In this document: positions 25,757-33,543 of the stretch, in pieces
Layout of the letters: the number at the start of each line of letters is the position of its first letter
Numbering within the stretch: the stretch's first letter is position 1
NCBI GenBank assembly: GCA_023457495.1
Contig: JAEWLQ010000107.1
Location: forward strand, 1-64,000
Reading direction: 5' to 3'
Source of the DNA: Pseudomonadota bacterium
Lineage (GTDB): Bacteria > Pseudomonadota > Gammaproteobacteria > Steroidobacterales > Steroidobacteraceae
Length of the DNA stretch: 64,000 nt
Program-made: the position numbers and the translations under genes
The notes under the pieces: model-generated
What the model was told of the DNA's origin: nothing
The model's input: the letters and a program-made list of their open reading frames with translations, nothing else
Databases searched by the model: none

Positions 25757-26152
25757 ATGGGTCTCGCAACAGAATTCAAACAATTTGCGATGAGGGGCAA
25801 CGTGATCGACATGGCCGTCGGTGTGATCATCGGCGCCGCGTTCGGCAAGATCGTCACCTCGCTGGTCGAAGACATCATCATGCCGCCGATCGGCAAGGTG
25901 ATCGGTGGCGTCAACTTCACCGACCTGTCCGTGGGCCTGGGCTACGGCCCGGATGGCACGACGGAAGTGCTGTGGAAGTACGGCAACTTCCTGCAGGTCG
26001 CGTTCCAGTTCCTCATCGTCGCGTTCGTGCTGTTCATGCTGATCCGCACGATCAACAAGCTCAAGTCGCCGGACCCGGCCGCGCCGCCGCCGCCGCCCGC
26101 GCGGCAGGAAGTGCTGCTCGAGGAAATCCGCGACCTGCTCGCGAAGAAATAG
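25757..26152 (+). CDS. mscL: Large-conductance mechanosensitive channel MscL
   Basis: A pentameric inner-membrane valve that opens under hypo-osmotic shock. The 131 residues show the N-terminal amphipathic helix and pore helix (MRGNVIDMAVGVIIGAAFG, KIVTSLVEDIIMPPIG), a short periplasmic loop, the second membrane helix (FLQVAFQFLIVAFVLFMLIR) and a C-terminal helix (VLLEEIRDLLAKK) after a poly-Pro linker. Length and motifs are standard. It is a single gene behind GAGGGG, convergent with pepQ. Confidence 0.97.
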   Translation: MGLATEFKQFAMRGNVIDMAVGVIIGAAFGKIVTSLVEDIIMPPIGKVIGGVNFTDLSVGLGYGPDGTTEVLWKYGNFLQVAFQFLIVAFVLFMLIRTINKLKSPDPAAPPPPPARQEVLLEEIRDLLAKK

Positions 26153-26162
26153 CGGCTCATCG

Positions 26163-26193
26163 TGCGCGAGGCGCGGATCGCGCGCCTCGCGCA
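26163..26193. terminator. Perfect 13-bp hairpin between convergent mscL and pepQ
   Basis: TGCGCGAGGCGCG (26163-26175) pairs fully with CGCGCCTCGCGCA (26181-26193) over a 5-nt loop. It sits in the 44-bp gap between two convergent stop codons. There is no T tract on either strand, so it may act as a roadblock or mRNA 3'-end stabiliser rather than as a classic terminator. Confidence 0.55.
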
Positions 26194-26196
26194 TCG

Positions 26197-27540
26197 TTAC
26201 GCGAATGCGGGGCGCGTGAGGTTCTCGTGGCCATTCGCGCGCGCGACGACATCGTCCTCGATGCGCACGCCGCCGAACGGCTTCAACTGCGCGACGCGAT
26301 TCCACTCGATCATGCGGCCCAGGGGTTTGCCGCGGGCCGCTTCCAGTAGTTGGTCGATGAAGTAGAACCCCGGTTCGACGGTCACGACACAGCCGTCCTC
26401 GAGCTTGCGCGTGAGGCGCAGGAACGGATGGTTGTAGGGCCGTTCGATGATGCCGCCGCCGGCCTCGCGCTGCGTTCCGCCCACGTCGTGCACCTGCAGG
26501 CCGAGCAGATGGCCGATGCCGTGTGGATAGAACACGCTGGTCAGGCCGTTGTCGATGGCTTCGTCAGCGCTCACGTTGATGACGCCGATCTCGCGCAGGA
26601 ACTCGCTGATCGCGCGAAACGAGGCGGCGTGGAAGTCGCGCCAGTCGAGCCCCACGCGCACCTGCGCGCACAACGCGAGCTGCAGTTCGTCGAAGCGCCG
26701 GATGATCGAGGCGAACTCGGCATCCGCGAAAGAATGCGTGCGCGTGATGTCGCTCGCGTAGCCGGCGAACTCCGCGCCGGCATCGATGAGCAGTGAGCGC
26801 GGTGTCTTGGGGCGCGTGCGATTCTGAACCTGGTAGTGCAGCACCGCGCCGCCTTCGTCGAGCGCGACGATGGGGTTGTAGGGAAGTTCGCACTCGCGCT
26901 GGCCGCAGGCGGCCATGAACGCCAGCGCGATCTCGAACTCGCTGCCACCCGCGCGAAACGCCTTCTCCGCCGCGATGTGCCCGCGCGCGCCCAGCACATT
27001 GGCCTCACGCAGGCACGCGATCTCGTAGGGCGTCTTCGCCGCGCGTCCGTAATCGAGCTGGGCGATCAGATGCTCGGGGTTGATGGCGGCCGGACCCCAG
27101 GACAGGAGCTCGTTGAACGGCGCGCCGATGAACGCGGTTCGCGACAAGTCCTGGGGCAGCGCGCCCCGCGATGCCGCGCGATCGGCGCAGCTCACGATCT
27201 CGAAGGCATCGGTCCAGTACGCCTGCGGCAGTTCGGGCGACTTGTGCCAGTAGTCAGCCGGCTGATGGATCAGCAGCCGCGGCTTGCGGCCGGGCGCGAA
27301 GAACACGAACGAATCCGGCGCATCGGCGAGTGGCGCCCACACCTTGAAAGGCGCCTGCACGCGGAAGGGCAGATGGTGGTCATCCAGGAACAGCAGCGGC
27401 GGGGTGCCGGCATGGACGAGCAGCGAGTCGTAGCCGGTGGCTTCGAGCGCGGCGGCGGTACGTTGCTGCACGGCTTCGATGTGCGCGGTGAATAACCCGG
27501 TCCAGCCGGTCACGTTCTGTTCAATGGCGTGTGAATTCAT
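26197..27540 (-). CDS. pepQ: Xaa-Pro dipeptidase (M24B metallopeptidase)
   Basis: A cytoplasmic dimanganese enzyme that splits dipeptides with C-terminal proline. The 447 residues align along their length with E. coli PepQ: LLVHAGTPPLLFLDDHHLPF, PADYWHKSP, and the metal ligands in LLIDAGAEFAGYASDITRTH, HGIGHLLGLQVHD, VTVEPGFYF and GGVRIEDDV. I chose ATG 27540 (MNSHAIEQNV) because it matches the family N terminus; an ATG 45 bases upstream would add a Pro/Arg leader. Confidence 0.93.
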   Translation of the reverse strand: MNSHAIEQNVTGWTGLFTAHIEAVQQRTAAALEATGYDSLLVHAGTPPLLFLDDHHLPFRVQAPFKVWAPLADAPDSFVFFAPGRKPRLLIHQPADYWHKSPELPQAYWTDAFEIVSCADRAASRGALPQDLSRTAFIGAPFNELLSWGPAAINPEHLIAQLDYGRAAKTPYEIACLREANVLGARGHIAAEKAFRAGGSEFEIALAFMAACGQRECELPYNPIVALDEGGAVLHYQVQNRTRPKTPRSLLIDAGAEFAGYASDITRTHSFADAEFASIIRRFDELQLALCAQVRVGLDWRDFHAASFRAISEFLREIGVINVSADEAIDNGLTSVFYPHGIGHLLGLQVHDVGGTQREAGGGIIERPYNHPFLRLTRKLEDGCVVTVEPGFYFIDQLLEAARGKPLGRMIEWNRVAQLKPFGGVRIEDDVVARANGHENLTRPAFA

Positions 27541-27694
27541 GAGCCGGATTCTATGCGCCGGGCCCTTCGGAAGGATTTGACGCATTGCAACAAACCCCGG
27601 TTTTCGTTAGGCCGCGTTCAAGCCAGCGAGGATCGGTGATCACGATTCGCCCAACACCCGACTAATGATGTCGCCAACTGCGGACAAAAGTGGC

Positions 27695-27724
27695 TTGTTT
27701 CAAATGGTTTGAGGAATCGATAAA
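27695..27724 (+). promoter_or_regulatory. Candidate promoter of the Ala-rich lipoprotein gene
   Basis: TTGTTT (27695-27700) and GATAAA (27719-27724) are spaced by 18 bp in the 260-bp gap between divergent pepQ and the lipoprotein gene. The gap is distinctly AT-richer than its surroundings, as expected for a promoter region. The match is moderate. Confidence 0.35.
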
Positions 27725-27747
27725 CTCGCGACCGCGATGCAAGTCGC

Positions 27748-27761
27748 AACAAACGTTTGTT
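27748..27761. promoter_or_regulatory. 14-bp perfect palindrome upstream of lipoprotein gene
   Basis: AACAAACGTTTGTT is a perfect palindrome placed about 24 bp after the candidate -10 box and 40 bp before the lipoprotein start. Its symmetry and position suggest an operator for a dimeric regulator. The regulator is unknown. Confidence 0.4.
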
Positions 27762-27800
27762 TGGTCTCACTTACCACTAGAAAATTTGGGGTACCCCTAC

Positions 27801-28070
27801 ATGAAGATTAACGTCGCTCTCGCCGCTTCGATCGCGGCCCTCGCGCTGATGACCGCCTGCAGCAAGCAGGAAGCCGTTTCGACCGAAGCTGCCGCTCCGG
27901 CCGCTGAAGAAGCCGCTGCTGCCGCCACGGATGCCGCTGCTGCCGCCACGGACGCCGCTGGCGCCGCCACGGATGCCGCCGCTGCCGCCACGGACGCTGC
28001 CGCTGCTCCGGCCGATGCCGCTGCTGCCGACGCCGCTGCCGCTCCGGCCGAGGCCGCTCCGCAGCAGTAA
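27801..28070 (+). CDS. Small Ala/Asp-rich lipoprotein
   Basis: The 89-residue product has a signal peptide and lipobox (MKINVALAASIAALALMTAC) with acylation Cys at residue 20, then SKQEAVSTEAA followed by low-complexity Ala/Thr/Asp repeats (AATDAAA four times) and APADAAAADAAA. It would be anchored to the outer membrane or inner-membrane outer face. The repeat is encoded by 21-bp tandem units. No family with known function is recognised. An in-frame start at 27690 would bury the signal peptide and is rejected. A terminator follows. Confidence 0.85.
   Translation: MKINVALAASIAALALMTACSKQEAVSTEAAAPAAEEAAAAATDAAAAATDAAGAATDAAAAATDAAAAPADAAAADAAAAPAEAAPQQ
27914..27997 (+). repeat. Four 21-bp tandem repeats inside lipoprotein gene
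   Basis: The marker CCACGGA recurs with exact 21-bp spacing (A of the motif at 27928, 27949, 27970, 27991). Each unit encodes AATDAAA or a one-residue variant. Units differ at third positions, so the array is not brand new. Confidence 0.85.
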
Positions 28071-28110
28071 TCGATTCGATTATTGCTTCGAGCCATCAGG
28101 CTCAATGACG

Positions 28111-28152
28111 GCCCGGGCAGCACGCACAACGTCTGCCCGGGCTTTGTCTTTT
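28111..28152 (+). terminator. Rho-independent terminator after the lipoprotein gene
   Basis: GCCCGGGCAG (28111-28120) pairs perfectly with CTGCCCGGGC (28133-28142), followed by TTTGTCTTTT. It ends only a few bases before the ribosome-binding site of the next gene, so that gene needs read-through or a promoter inside this structure. Confidence 0.85.
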
Positions 28153-28168
28153 CTGGAGGTGAATTCCC

Positions 28169-28699
28169 GTGACGGTGAGTGTTCGAGATGCCCGCGGCCT
28201 CGCCCGCGATCGTGAGTGGATAGAGCGCGCCTACCGCGACTATCTGGACGATCTCTCGCCGTTGAACACCGGCGTCTTCAGCACGACCTCGCTCGGCGAG
28301 ATCGGCTACAGCGAATCCGACCAGCTCGCGCGCTGGTTCGGGGATTCCTCGGTCAGTCCCCTCATCATCATGCGCGGCGCGGAACCGGCCGGCTTCGCGA
28401 TGGTCGCGCGCGGCGCGATGCCCGGACGGCCGCCCGTCGATTACCGCATGGCGGAGTTCTTCGTCGCGCGCGCATTCCGGCGCCGCGGTGTCGGGCGCTC
28501 GGCGGTCGAACTGATCCTCAATCGTTTTGCGGGACGCTGGGAGATCACCGAGTACCTGCGCAATCCCGTCGCCGTATCCTTTTGGCGCCGCGTCGTGGCT
28601 AACTACACGCAAGGGCGATACCAGGAGCGCGTCACGAACGGCGAAGTGCGCCAGGTATTCGACTCCGGCAGCTCGCGCGCCGCGAGCGCCTCGAAATGA
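28169..28699 (+). CDS. GNAT family N-acetyltransferase
   Basis: The 176-residue protein has the GNAT acetyl-CoA-binding motif A in AEFFVARAFRRRGVGRSAVE (R-x-x-G-x-G/A type) and a typical beta4 strand PAGFAMVARG. It starts at GTG 28169, 8 nt after a strong TGGAGGTGA. The substrate is not evident. It overlaps the gamma-glutamyltransferase gene by ATGA, suggesting co-translation. A C-terminal Ser/Ala tail follows the domain. Confidence 0.85.
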   Translation: MTVSVRDARGLARDREWIERAYRDYLDDLSPLNTGVFSTTSLGEIGYSESDQLARWFGDSSVSPLIIMRGAEPAGFAMVARGAMPGRPPVDYRMAEFFVARAFRRRGVGRSAVELILNRFAGRWEITEYLRNPVAVSFWRRVVANYTQGRYQERVTNGEVRQVFDSGSSRAASASK

Positions 28700-30435
28700 A
28701 TGAGTCGCGCCGGCTGTCCTCGGCCGTCGCGACGCTCACCGTCACGCTGGTAGCAACGACCATGGTCATGGAAGGTTCCGCAGCCGGCCCACGCCCCAGC
28801 GGGTCGCTCGTTCCCACGCGCTCGGAGGTCATCGCCACTCACGGCATGGCGGCGACGAGTCATCCGCTCGTGAGCCAGATCGCGCTCGACGTGCTCAAGC
28901 GCGGCGGCACCGCGGTTGACGCCGCCATCGCCGCGAACGCCGCGATCGGCCTGATGGAGCCCACGGGCAATGGCGTCGGCGGTGATCTCTTCGCCATCGT
29001 CTGGGATGCGAAGTCCGGGAAACTGCATGGGCTCAACGCGAGCGGGCGCTCGCCGCAGTCCCTGACGTTCGAGAAATTGCAGGCCGAGTTGAAGCGCCTG
29101 GATCGCAAGACGATTCCGCCGACAGGACCCTTGCCGGTTTCGGTGCCGGGCACCGTCGATGGCTGGTTCGAGCTGCATGCGAAGTTCGGCAAGTTGCCGA
29201 TGAAAGAGCTGCTGCAGCCCGCGATCTCCTACGCGCGTGATGGGTTTCCGGTCACCGAAGTCATCGCGGCCGGCTGGGAAGCGAACGTCCGCACGCTCGC
29301 GAAATTCCCCAACTTCGCGGAAACCTTCATGCCGAACGGCCGCGCCCCGGCGAAGGGCGAGATCTTCCGCAATCCGCTGCTCGCGGACACTTTGTTGCGC
29401 ATCGCCGAGGGCGGCCGCGATGCGTTCTACAAGGGCGACATCGCGCAACGCATCGAGAAATACCTGCGCGCGAACGGCGGCTACCTGACCGCCGCGGACC
29501 TGGCCGCGCACCACTCCGAGTGGGTCGAGCCGGTGTCGACCAACTACCGCGGCTACGACGTGTGGGAGCTGCCGCCGAACACGCAGGGCGTCGCGGCGCT
29601 GCAGATGCTCAACATCCTCGAGGGCTACGACATCCGGTCGATGGGCTTCGGCAGCGCGGACTATGTGCACGCACTCGTCGAGGCCAAGAAGCTCGCGTTC
29701 GAGGACCGGGCGCGGTATTACGCGGATCCCGAGTTTGCGAAGATCCCTTTGAAGACGCTGATCTCGAAGGAATACGCGGCGAAGCGGCGCGGTCTCATCG
29801 ACCTGAAGAAGGCCGGGCTCGAATATCCCGTGGACACGAAGGCGCTCGACCAGAGCGACACCATCTACCTGACCGTGGCCGACGCGGCGGGGAACATGGT
29901 TTCGCTGATCCAGAGCAATTACCGCGGATTGGGATCGGGCATGACGCCCGACGGCTGTGGGTTCATCCTGCAGGATCGCGGCGAATTGTTCTCGATGACG
30001 CCGGGACACGCGAACGTGTACGCGCCCGGCAAGCGGCCCTTCCACACGATCATCCCCGCCTTCATCACGAAGGGCGACAAGCCGTGGATGTCGTTCGGCG
30101 TCATGGGCGGCGGCATGCAGCCGCAGGGCCACGTGCAGATCGTCGTGAACCTCGTCGACTTCGGCATGAACCTGCAGGAGGCGGGCGATGCGCCGCGCGT
30201 GCGGCACGAGGGATCGAGCGAGCCCACCGACGAGAAGATGCGCGACGGTGGCGAGGTGTTGCTGGAGCAAGGTCTCTCACCCGAGGTGGTGAAGGCGCTG
30301 AAGGCCCGGGGTCACAAGGTGACCGTCGGCAATGACGGCGGCTTCGGCGGCTACCAGGCCATTCATCGAAACGCGGAAGGCGTGTATTTCGGAGCGTCCG
30401 AGTCGCGCAAGGACGGCGCGGCGCAGGGTTACTGA
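28696..30435 (+). CDS. Gamma-glutamyltransferase family protein, exported
   Basis: A periplasmic Ntn-hydrolase, made as a proenzyme that splits itself. The 579 residues begin with a signal peptide (LTVTLVATTMVMEGSAAG). The large-subunit part has GGTAVDAAIAANAAIGLMEP and GNGVGGDLFAIV. The new N-terminal nucleophile after cleavage should be Thr389 in QSDTIYLTVADAAGNMVS. The sequence around it differs from the TTHYS of E. coli GGT, so a hydrolase (acylase-like) role is also possible. Its 3' end overlaps the convergent glycosidase gene by 7 bp. Confidence 0.9.
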   Translation: MNESRRLSSAVATLTVTLVATTMVMEGSAAGPRPSGSLVPTRSEVIATHGMAATSHPLVSQIALDVLKRGGTAVDAAIAANAAIGLMEPTGNGVGGDLFAIVWDAKSGKLHGLNASGRSPQSLTFEKLQAELKRLDRKTIPPTGPLPVSVPGTVDGWFELHAKFGKLPMKELLQPAISYARDGFPVTEVIAAGWEANVRTLAKFPNFAETFMPNGRAPAKGEIFRNPLLADTLLRIAEGGRDAFYKGDIAQRIEKYLRANGGYLTAADLAAHHSEWVEPVSTNYRGYDVWELPPNTQGVAALQMLNILEGYDIRSMGFGSADYVHALVEAKKLAFEDRARYYADPEFAKIPLKTLISKEYAAKRRGLIDLKKAGLEYPVDTKALDQSDTIYLTVADAAGNMVSLIQSNYRGLGSGMTPDGCGFILQDRGELFSMTPGHANVYAPGKRPFHTIIPAFITKGDKPWMSFGVMGGGMQPQGHVQIVVNLVDFGMNLQEAGDAPRVRHEGSSEPTDEKMRDGGEVLLEQGLSPEVVKALKARGHKVTVGNDGGFGGYQAIHRNAEGVYFGASESRKDGAAQGY

Positions 30436-32378
30436 ACGGGAATACCCAGGTGGATCGAATCCTCCGGTGTCCCGAACTCCGACGCCTTCGGCCGCCGCGT
30501 CGTGGGCGCGAGCTTCCCGGAGTGAATCGCATCGATCCGCGCATGGGTCGCCTTCGCCGCGGCGACGAGCTCGGGGTAGGGCCGGTCGGTGACGTCTATC
30601 CACCCGATGTTGTAGTTCTCGCCATCGCGCCGGCCCGTCGCGGGCTGGTCTATCCACTGGTACCAGTGCGTGCCGATGATCGCCGGATGCGCGGCCGCGT
30701 TCTCCACGTAATACGAATACGCGACGCCGCGTTCGGCCTGGTTCAGGGTCTGCACGAGGCCGGGCGCGAGACCGCGCTCGGGCGCACCGAAGTGGAACTC
30801 GCCGATCAGGATGGGCAGGTCCTGGATCTCGTACACGCGGTCGATGAAGTCCTTCGGCGGCGCCCAGCGGTACTTGTTCATGCTGTAGACGTCGAAGCCG
30901 CGCGCGAGCGCGATGACATCGTCGGGCGGCGTGCCGCCGAAGCGGATGCCGAGGTGCAGGTGGTTGGGATCATGACGACGCACCGCGGCGTTGACGATCT
31001 CGAGATAGCGGCGAAATGCCGCATGGACCATGGCCTTGCGCGCCGCGGGCGTGTCGCCCTTGGCGAGCTCGGCGCGGAAACGCTGCTGTAACGCGCTGGC
31101 GGGGCCGGCGAGCACGAGATCGACGAGCTGGCTCTCGCGTCCCGGCCAGGGCGGCTCGTTGCCGATGAAGTAGCCGATCATCCACGGATCGTCCTTGCGC
31201 GGCGCCAGTTGCTCGGCGGCGTCGCGATAAACGCGGCGCGCGAACGTCTCGGAATACACATCGGGCAGGCCCATGATCGCGCCTTCGATCATCTGCCAGC
31301 CGCGCAGTGGATAGACGTATGGCTGACGCGCGGGCAGGCCCGCCGGCAACGAATCGTTGAGCGCGGGACCATAGGCGGTGTTGAGTCCCCAGGTGCGCAT
31401 GCGGCGCGAAGTCAGCATCGCGCTCTGCGCGCGCCAGTCCTGGCCGAAGCGCTTCATCAGGTTGGCGGCATAGAAGGACACGGGGTCCCGGAAGGCATCG
31501 CCGGTCGCGCCGGGCGCGAACTCCTGGGTGGCGGTCGGAATGCTCGCGAACAGTTTGTCGCGGCCGACGATCTGCGTGAACGGCGGTGCGGCCCCCGCGC
31601 CGTTGACGCCCGCGGACCAGAAGCGGCATCCGCTCGGATCGACGAACCACCAGCGATTGTCGATCTTCTCCACGCGGAAGAAGCCGCTGGCGCGGCGCCG
31701 GCCGGACTCGTAGCCGCCATGGCGGCAGCCCGGGACGGACTTCGGCACGAGCAGGCGCGCCTCCTGACTCCATTCGCGCACCAGCAGGGCCGTGTCACGC
31801 GCCTTGCCGGGCCAGTCCACGTGTGCGTACTGCCCGTAGTCATCGATGATCGGCGTGCCGCCATCGAGAATCGCATCGCCCGGATCGGTCTTCGACAGGC
31901 TCACCTTGCGGATTTCGAGCGTCGCCGCGCGCGCGGGATATCGCATGGTCACACCGATGGAGCGAACGTTGCGCACGGGCCCGTGACCGCCCGCCTCGAT
32001 GTTGATCCAGTAACTCGAGCGCGGCTGGTTCACCGTGGAGGCGAGCTCATCGGCGTCGCCGAGGCCCTGACGATAGAACCGCAGCGGGATCGAGGCCCGG
32101 GTCCAGACATTGGCGAAGGGATGGATGCGCTTGGAAACCGTCCCTTCATCGCCGATCAGCGCGAGCTCGAAGCGCTGGCTGGTCGAGGAGCGGTATTCGA
32201 CCACCAGGAATTCGAAACCGCTCCAGTCGACGGGGAGCTGTGGATCGAAGGCGGCGAGGGGCCACTGCGTCGCCGCCACCTCGGAGGCGAACACGGCCTT
32301 TTGCGGCGCGCCCTGTACGCCCGGAACGATTCCGCAGGCGATGAGGACGGCGAGGGCGGTGGGGAGACGACGCTTCAA
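30429..32378 (-). CDS. Clan GH-A glycoside hydrolase (GH50 agarase-like), exported
   Basis: A 649-residue secreted glycosidase. The likely start is TTG 32378, which overlaps the stop of the upstream gene (TTGA) and gives MKRRLPTALAVLIACGIVPG, a signal peptide; no ATG serves. An N-terminal beta-sandwich (WSGFEFLVVEYRSSTSQRF) precedes a TIM barrel that opens with WWFVDPSGCRFWSAGVNGAG. The probable acid/base Glu is in GYFIGNEPPWPG and the nucleophile Glu in PILIGEFHFGAP. The pattern resembles GH50 and related agarase-type enzymes, but the substrate cannot be fixed from sequence. Confidence 0.75.
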   Translation of the reverse strand: MKRRLPTALAVLIACGIVPGVQGAPQKAVFASEVAATQWPLAAFDPQLPVDWSGFEFLVVEYRSSTSQRFELALIGDEGTVSKRIHPFANVWTRASIPLRFYRQGLGDADELASTVNQPRSSYWINIEAGGHGPVRNVRSIGVTMRYPARAATLEIRKVSLSKTDPGDAILDGGTPIIDDYGQYAHVDWPGKARDTALLVREWSQEARLLVPKSVPGCRHGGYESGRRRASGFFRVEKIDNRWWFVDPSGCRFWSAGVNGAGAAPPFTQIVGRDKLFASIPTATQEFAPGATGDAFRDPVSFYAANLMKRFGQDWRAQSAMLTSRRMRTWGLNTAYGPALNDSLPAGLPARQPYVYPLRGWQMIEGAIMGLPDVYSETFARRVYRDAAEQLAPRKDDPWMIGYFIGNEPPWPGRESQLVDLVLAGPASALQQRFRAELAKGDTPAARKAMVHAAFRRYLEIVNAAVRRHDPNHLHLGIRFGGTPPDDVIALARGFDVYSMNKYRWAPPKDFIDRVYEIQDLPILIGEFHFGAPERGLAPGLVQTLNQAERGVAYSYYVENAAAHPAIIGTHWYQWIDQPATGRRDGENYNIGWIDVTDRPYPELVAAAKATHARIDAIHSGKLAPTTRRPKASEFGTPEDSIHLGIPVQ

Positions 32379-33484
32379 AACACGCCCGGGATGAAGCGCC
32401 ACCGGACCTTCTGCATGTACTGCGCATACCCGTTGTCGAGCATCAGCAGGTGGCGCTCCTCCGTGATGGCGCGCAGAACGTAGATGGCCGTCCACCCGAA
32501 CAGTCCGACGAAGAACATCGCGACCGGAAAGCCGTCGACGGTGAAGGCGCCGATCAAACCCGGGATCGCGCCTATCCACCAGGCGAGATTCTTGGCGGCG
32601 TACGCGGGATGCCGCACGAACGCGTAAGGACCGTGGCTCACGATGCCGCGATTGGTGAGATTGCTGGCCTTGAACGCGAGCGCGACCGAAGCCCAGGAGT
32701 AGATGGCCAGCGCGACGAGGATCGAGGCGTTGGCGCCGAAATGCGCAAGGTCGCTGGAGAACTGCGGGAAGTCGCTGCTCTGCCAGGGAAAGATCGAGCT
32801 CGTGAAACCGTTGAACGGCGGATAACACGCGAGACACACGGCCCAGCCGAAGAAGGTCGGATCGACGCTGCGGATGCGATTATTGAGCGCGGGCGTTTCG
32901 ACGATGTAGCCGAGCGTGAACAGCAACGTGTCGACGAACAGGATGAGCTGGAAGCAGGTCCAGAACAGCGCGGAATCGAACAGCACGCGCCCGCTCGCGC
33001 CGTCGAGGAAGCTGTTGCGCAGGTTCACGAGGGAGTTGCTCATGTCGCCCACGTGGCCCAGGCACCAGTTGATCATCAGCGGCGCGAAGAAGAACTTGAG
33101 CAGCAGCGCGAGCGCGGCCTGCTTGGTGATGGGGGAGAACCGCGCCTGCAGCGGCAGCCTCCAGGGGTTGTTCGCCAGCGCGGCCCGGCGCGCGCGTGAG
33201 GGCGGCCGCCACAGCCGTTGCGTGCTGATCCACAACCCCTGCAGGAAGAGGTTCGCCTTGGAGCGCAGCCACGGATACCGCGCATAAAACGGGATCAGCA
33301 CCACCGCGTACAACGCGATCAGCGCGACGATGAGCTGGCGGATGTGGATAGGGCCCCACTGGGCCTGGAGCATTCCCGCGTGGAAGCGGCTGGCGTACGT
33401 GACGATCCACCACGCGAGGCCGACGAACGCCAGCGTCGAGAAGTAGTTGGCCGCGAAGCGGCGCGTGAAGATGTTGGCGATCAT
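32375..33484 (-). CDS. Isoprenylcysteine methyltransferase-like membrane protein
   Basis: A polytopic membrane protein of about 369 residues. Hydrophobic helices cover most of it (ANYFSTLAFVGLAWWIVTYA, AALALLLKFFFAPLMI, and others). The C-terminal 100 residues match the ICMT/PEMT methyltransferase pattern: RGIVSHGPYAFVRHPAYAAKN and a late ITEERHLL, the SAM-binding His and Glu-rich motif. It is twice the length of simple bacterial ICMT-like proteins. ATG 33484 is chosen; an ATG at 33535, 8 nt after the kinase stop, is possible. The substrate is unknown. It lies between a kinase and a glycosidase in one minus-strand unit. Confidence 0.7.
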   Translation of the reverse strand: MIANIFTRRFAANYFSTLAFVGLAWWIVTYASRFHAGMLQAQWGPIHIRQLIVALIALYAVVLIPFYARYPWLRSKANLFLQGLWISTQRLWRPPSRARRAALANNPWRLPLQARFSPITKQAALALLLKFFFAPLMINWCLGHVGDMSNSLVNLRNSFLDGASGRVLFDSALFWTCFQLILFVDTLLFTLGYIVETPALNNRIRSVDPTFFGWAVCLACYPPFNGFTSSIFPWQSSDFPQFSSDLAHFGANASILVALAIYSWASVALAFKASNLTNRGIVSHGPYAFVRHPAYAAKNLAWWIGAIPGLIGAFTVDGFPVAMFFVGLFGWTAIYVLRAITEERHLLMLDNGYAQYMQKVRWRFIPGVF

Positions 33485-33543
33485 GCTGCGAGGAGATCCC
33501 GCGGCGATTGTGGCACGAGACGCCGCTGCCGGCATGAGCGTGA

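Noticed and set aside
26163..26193. Classic Rho-independent terminator behind mscL
   Set aside because: The stem is perfect but neither strand has a T tract, so only a weaker claim is made.
27690..27800. Upstream start for the Ala-rich lipoprotein
   Set aside because: It would put 37 residues in front of a perfect signal peptide and lipobox and would run through the palindrome and promoter region.
27914..27997. CRISPR-like array
   Set aside because: The 21-bp units are contiguous coding repeats without spacers; no cas genes or other arrays are visible in the window.
32379..32837. Long N-terminal extension of the GH-A glycosidase (802-residue frame)
   Set aside because: The first 153 codons are antiphase to the membrane methyltransferase gene, are Arg-rich noise, and would place the signal peptide inside the protein.
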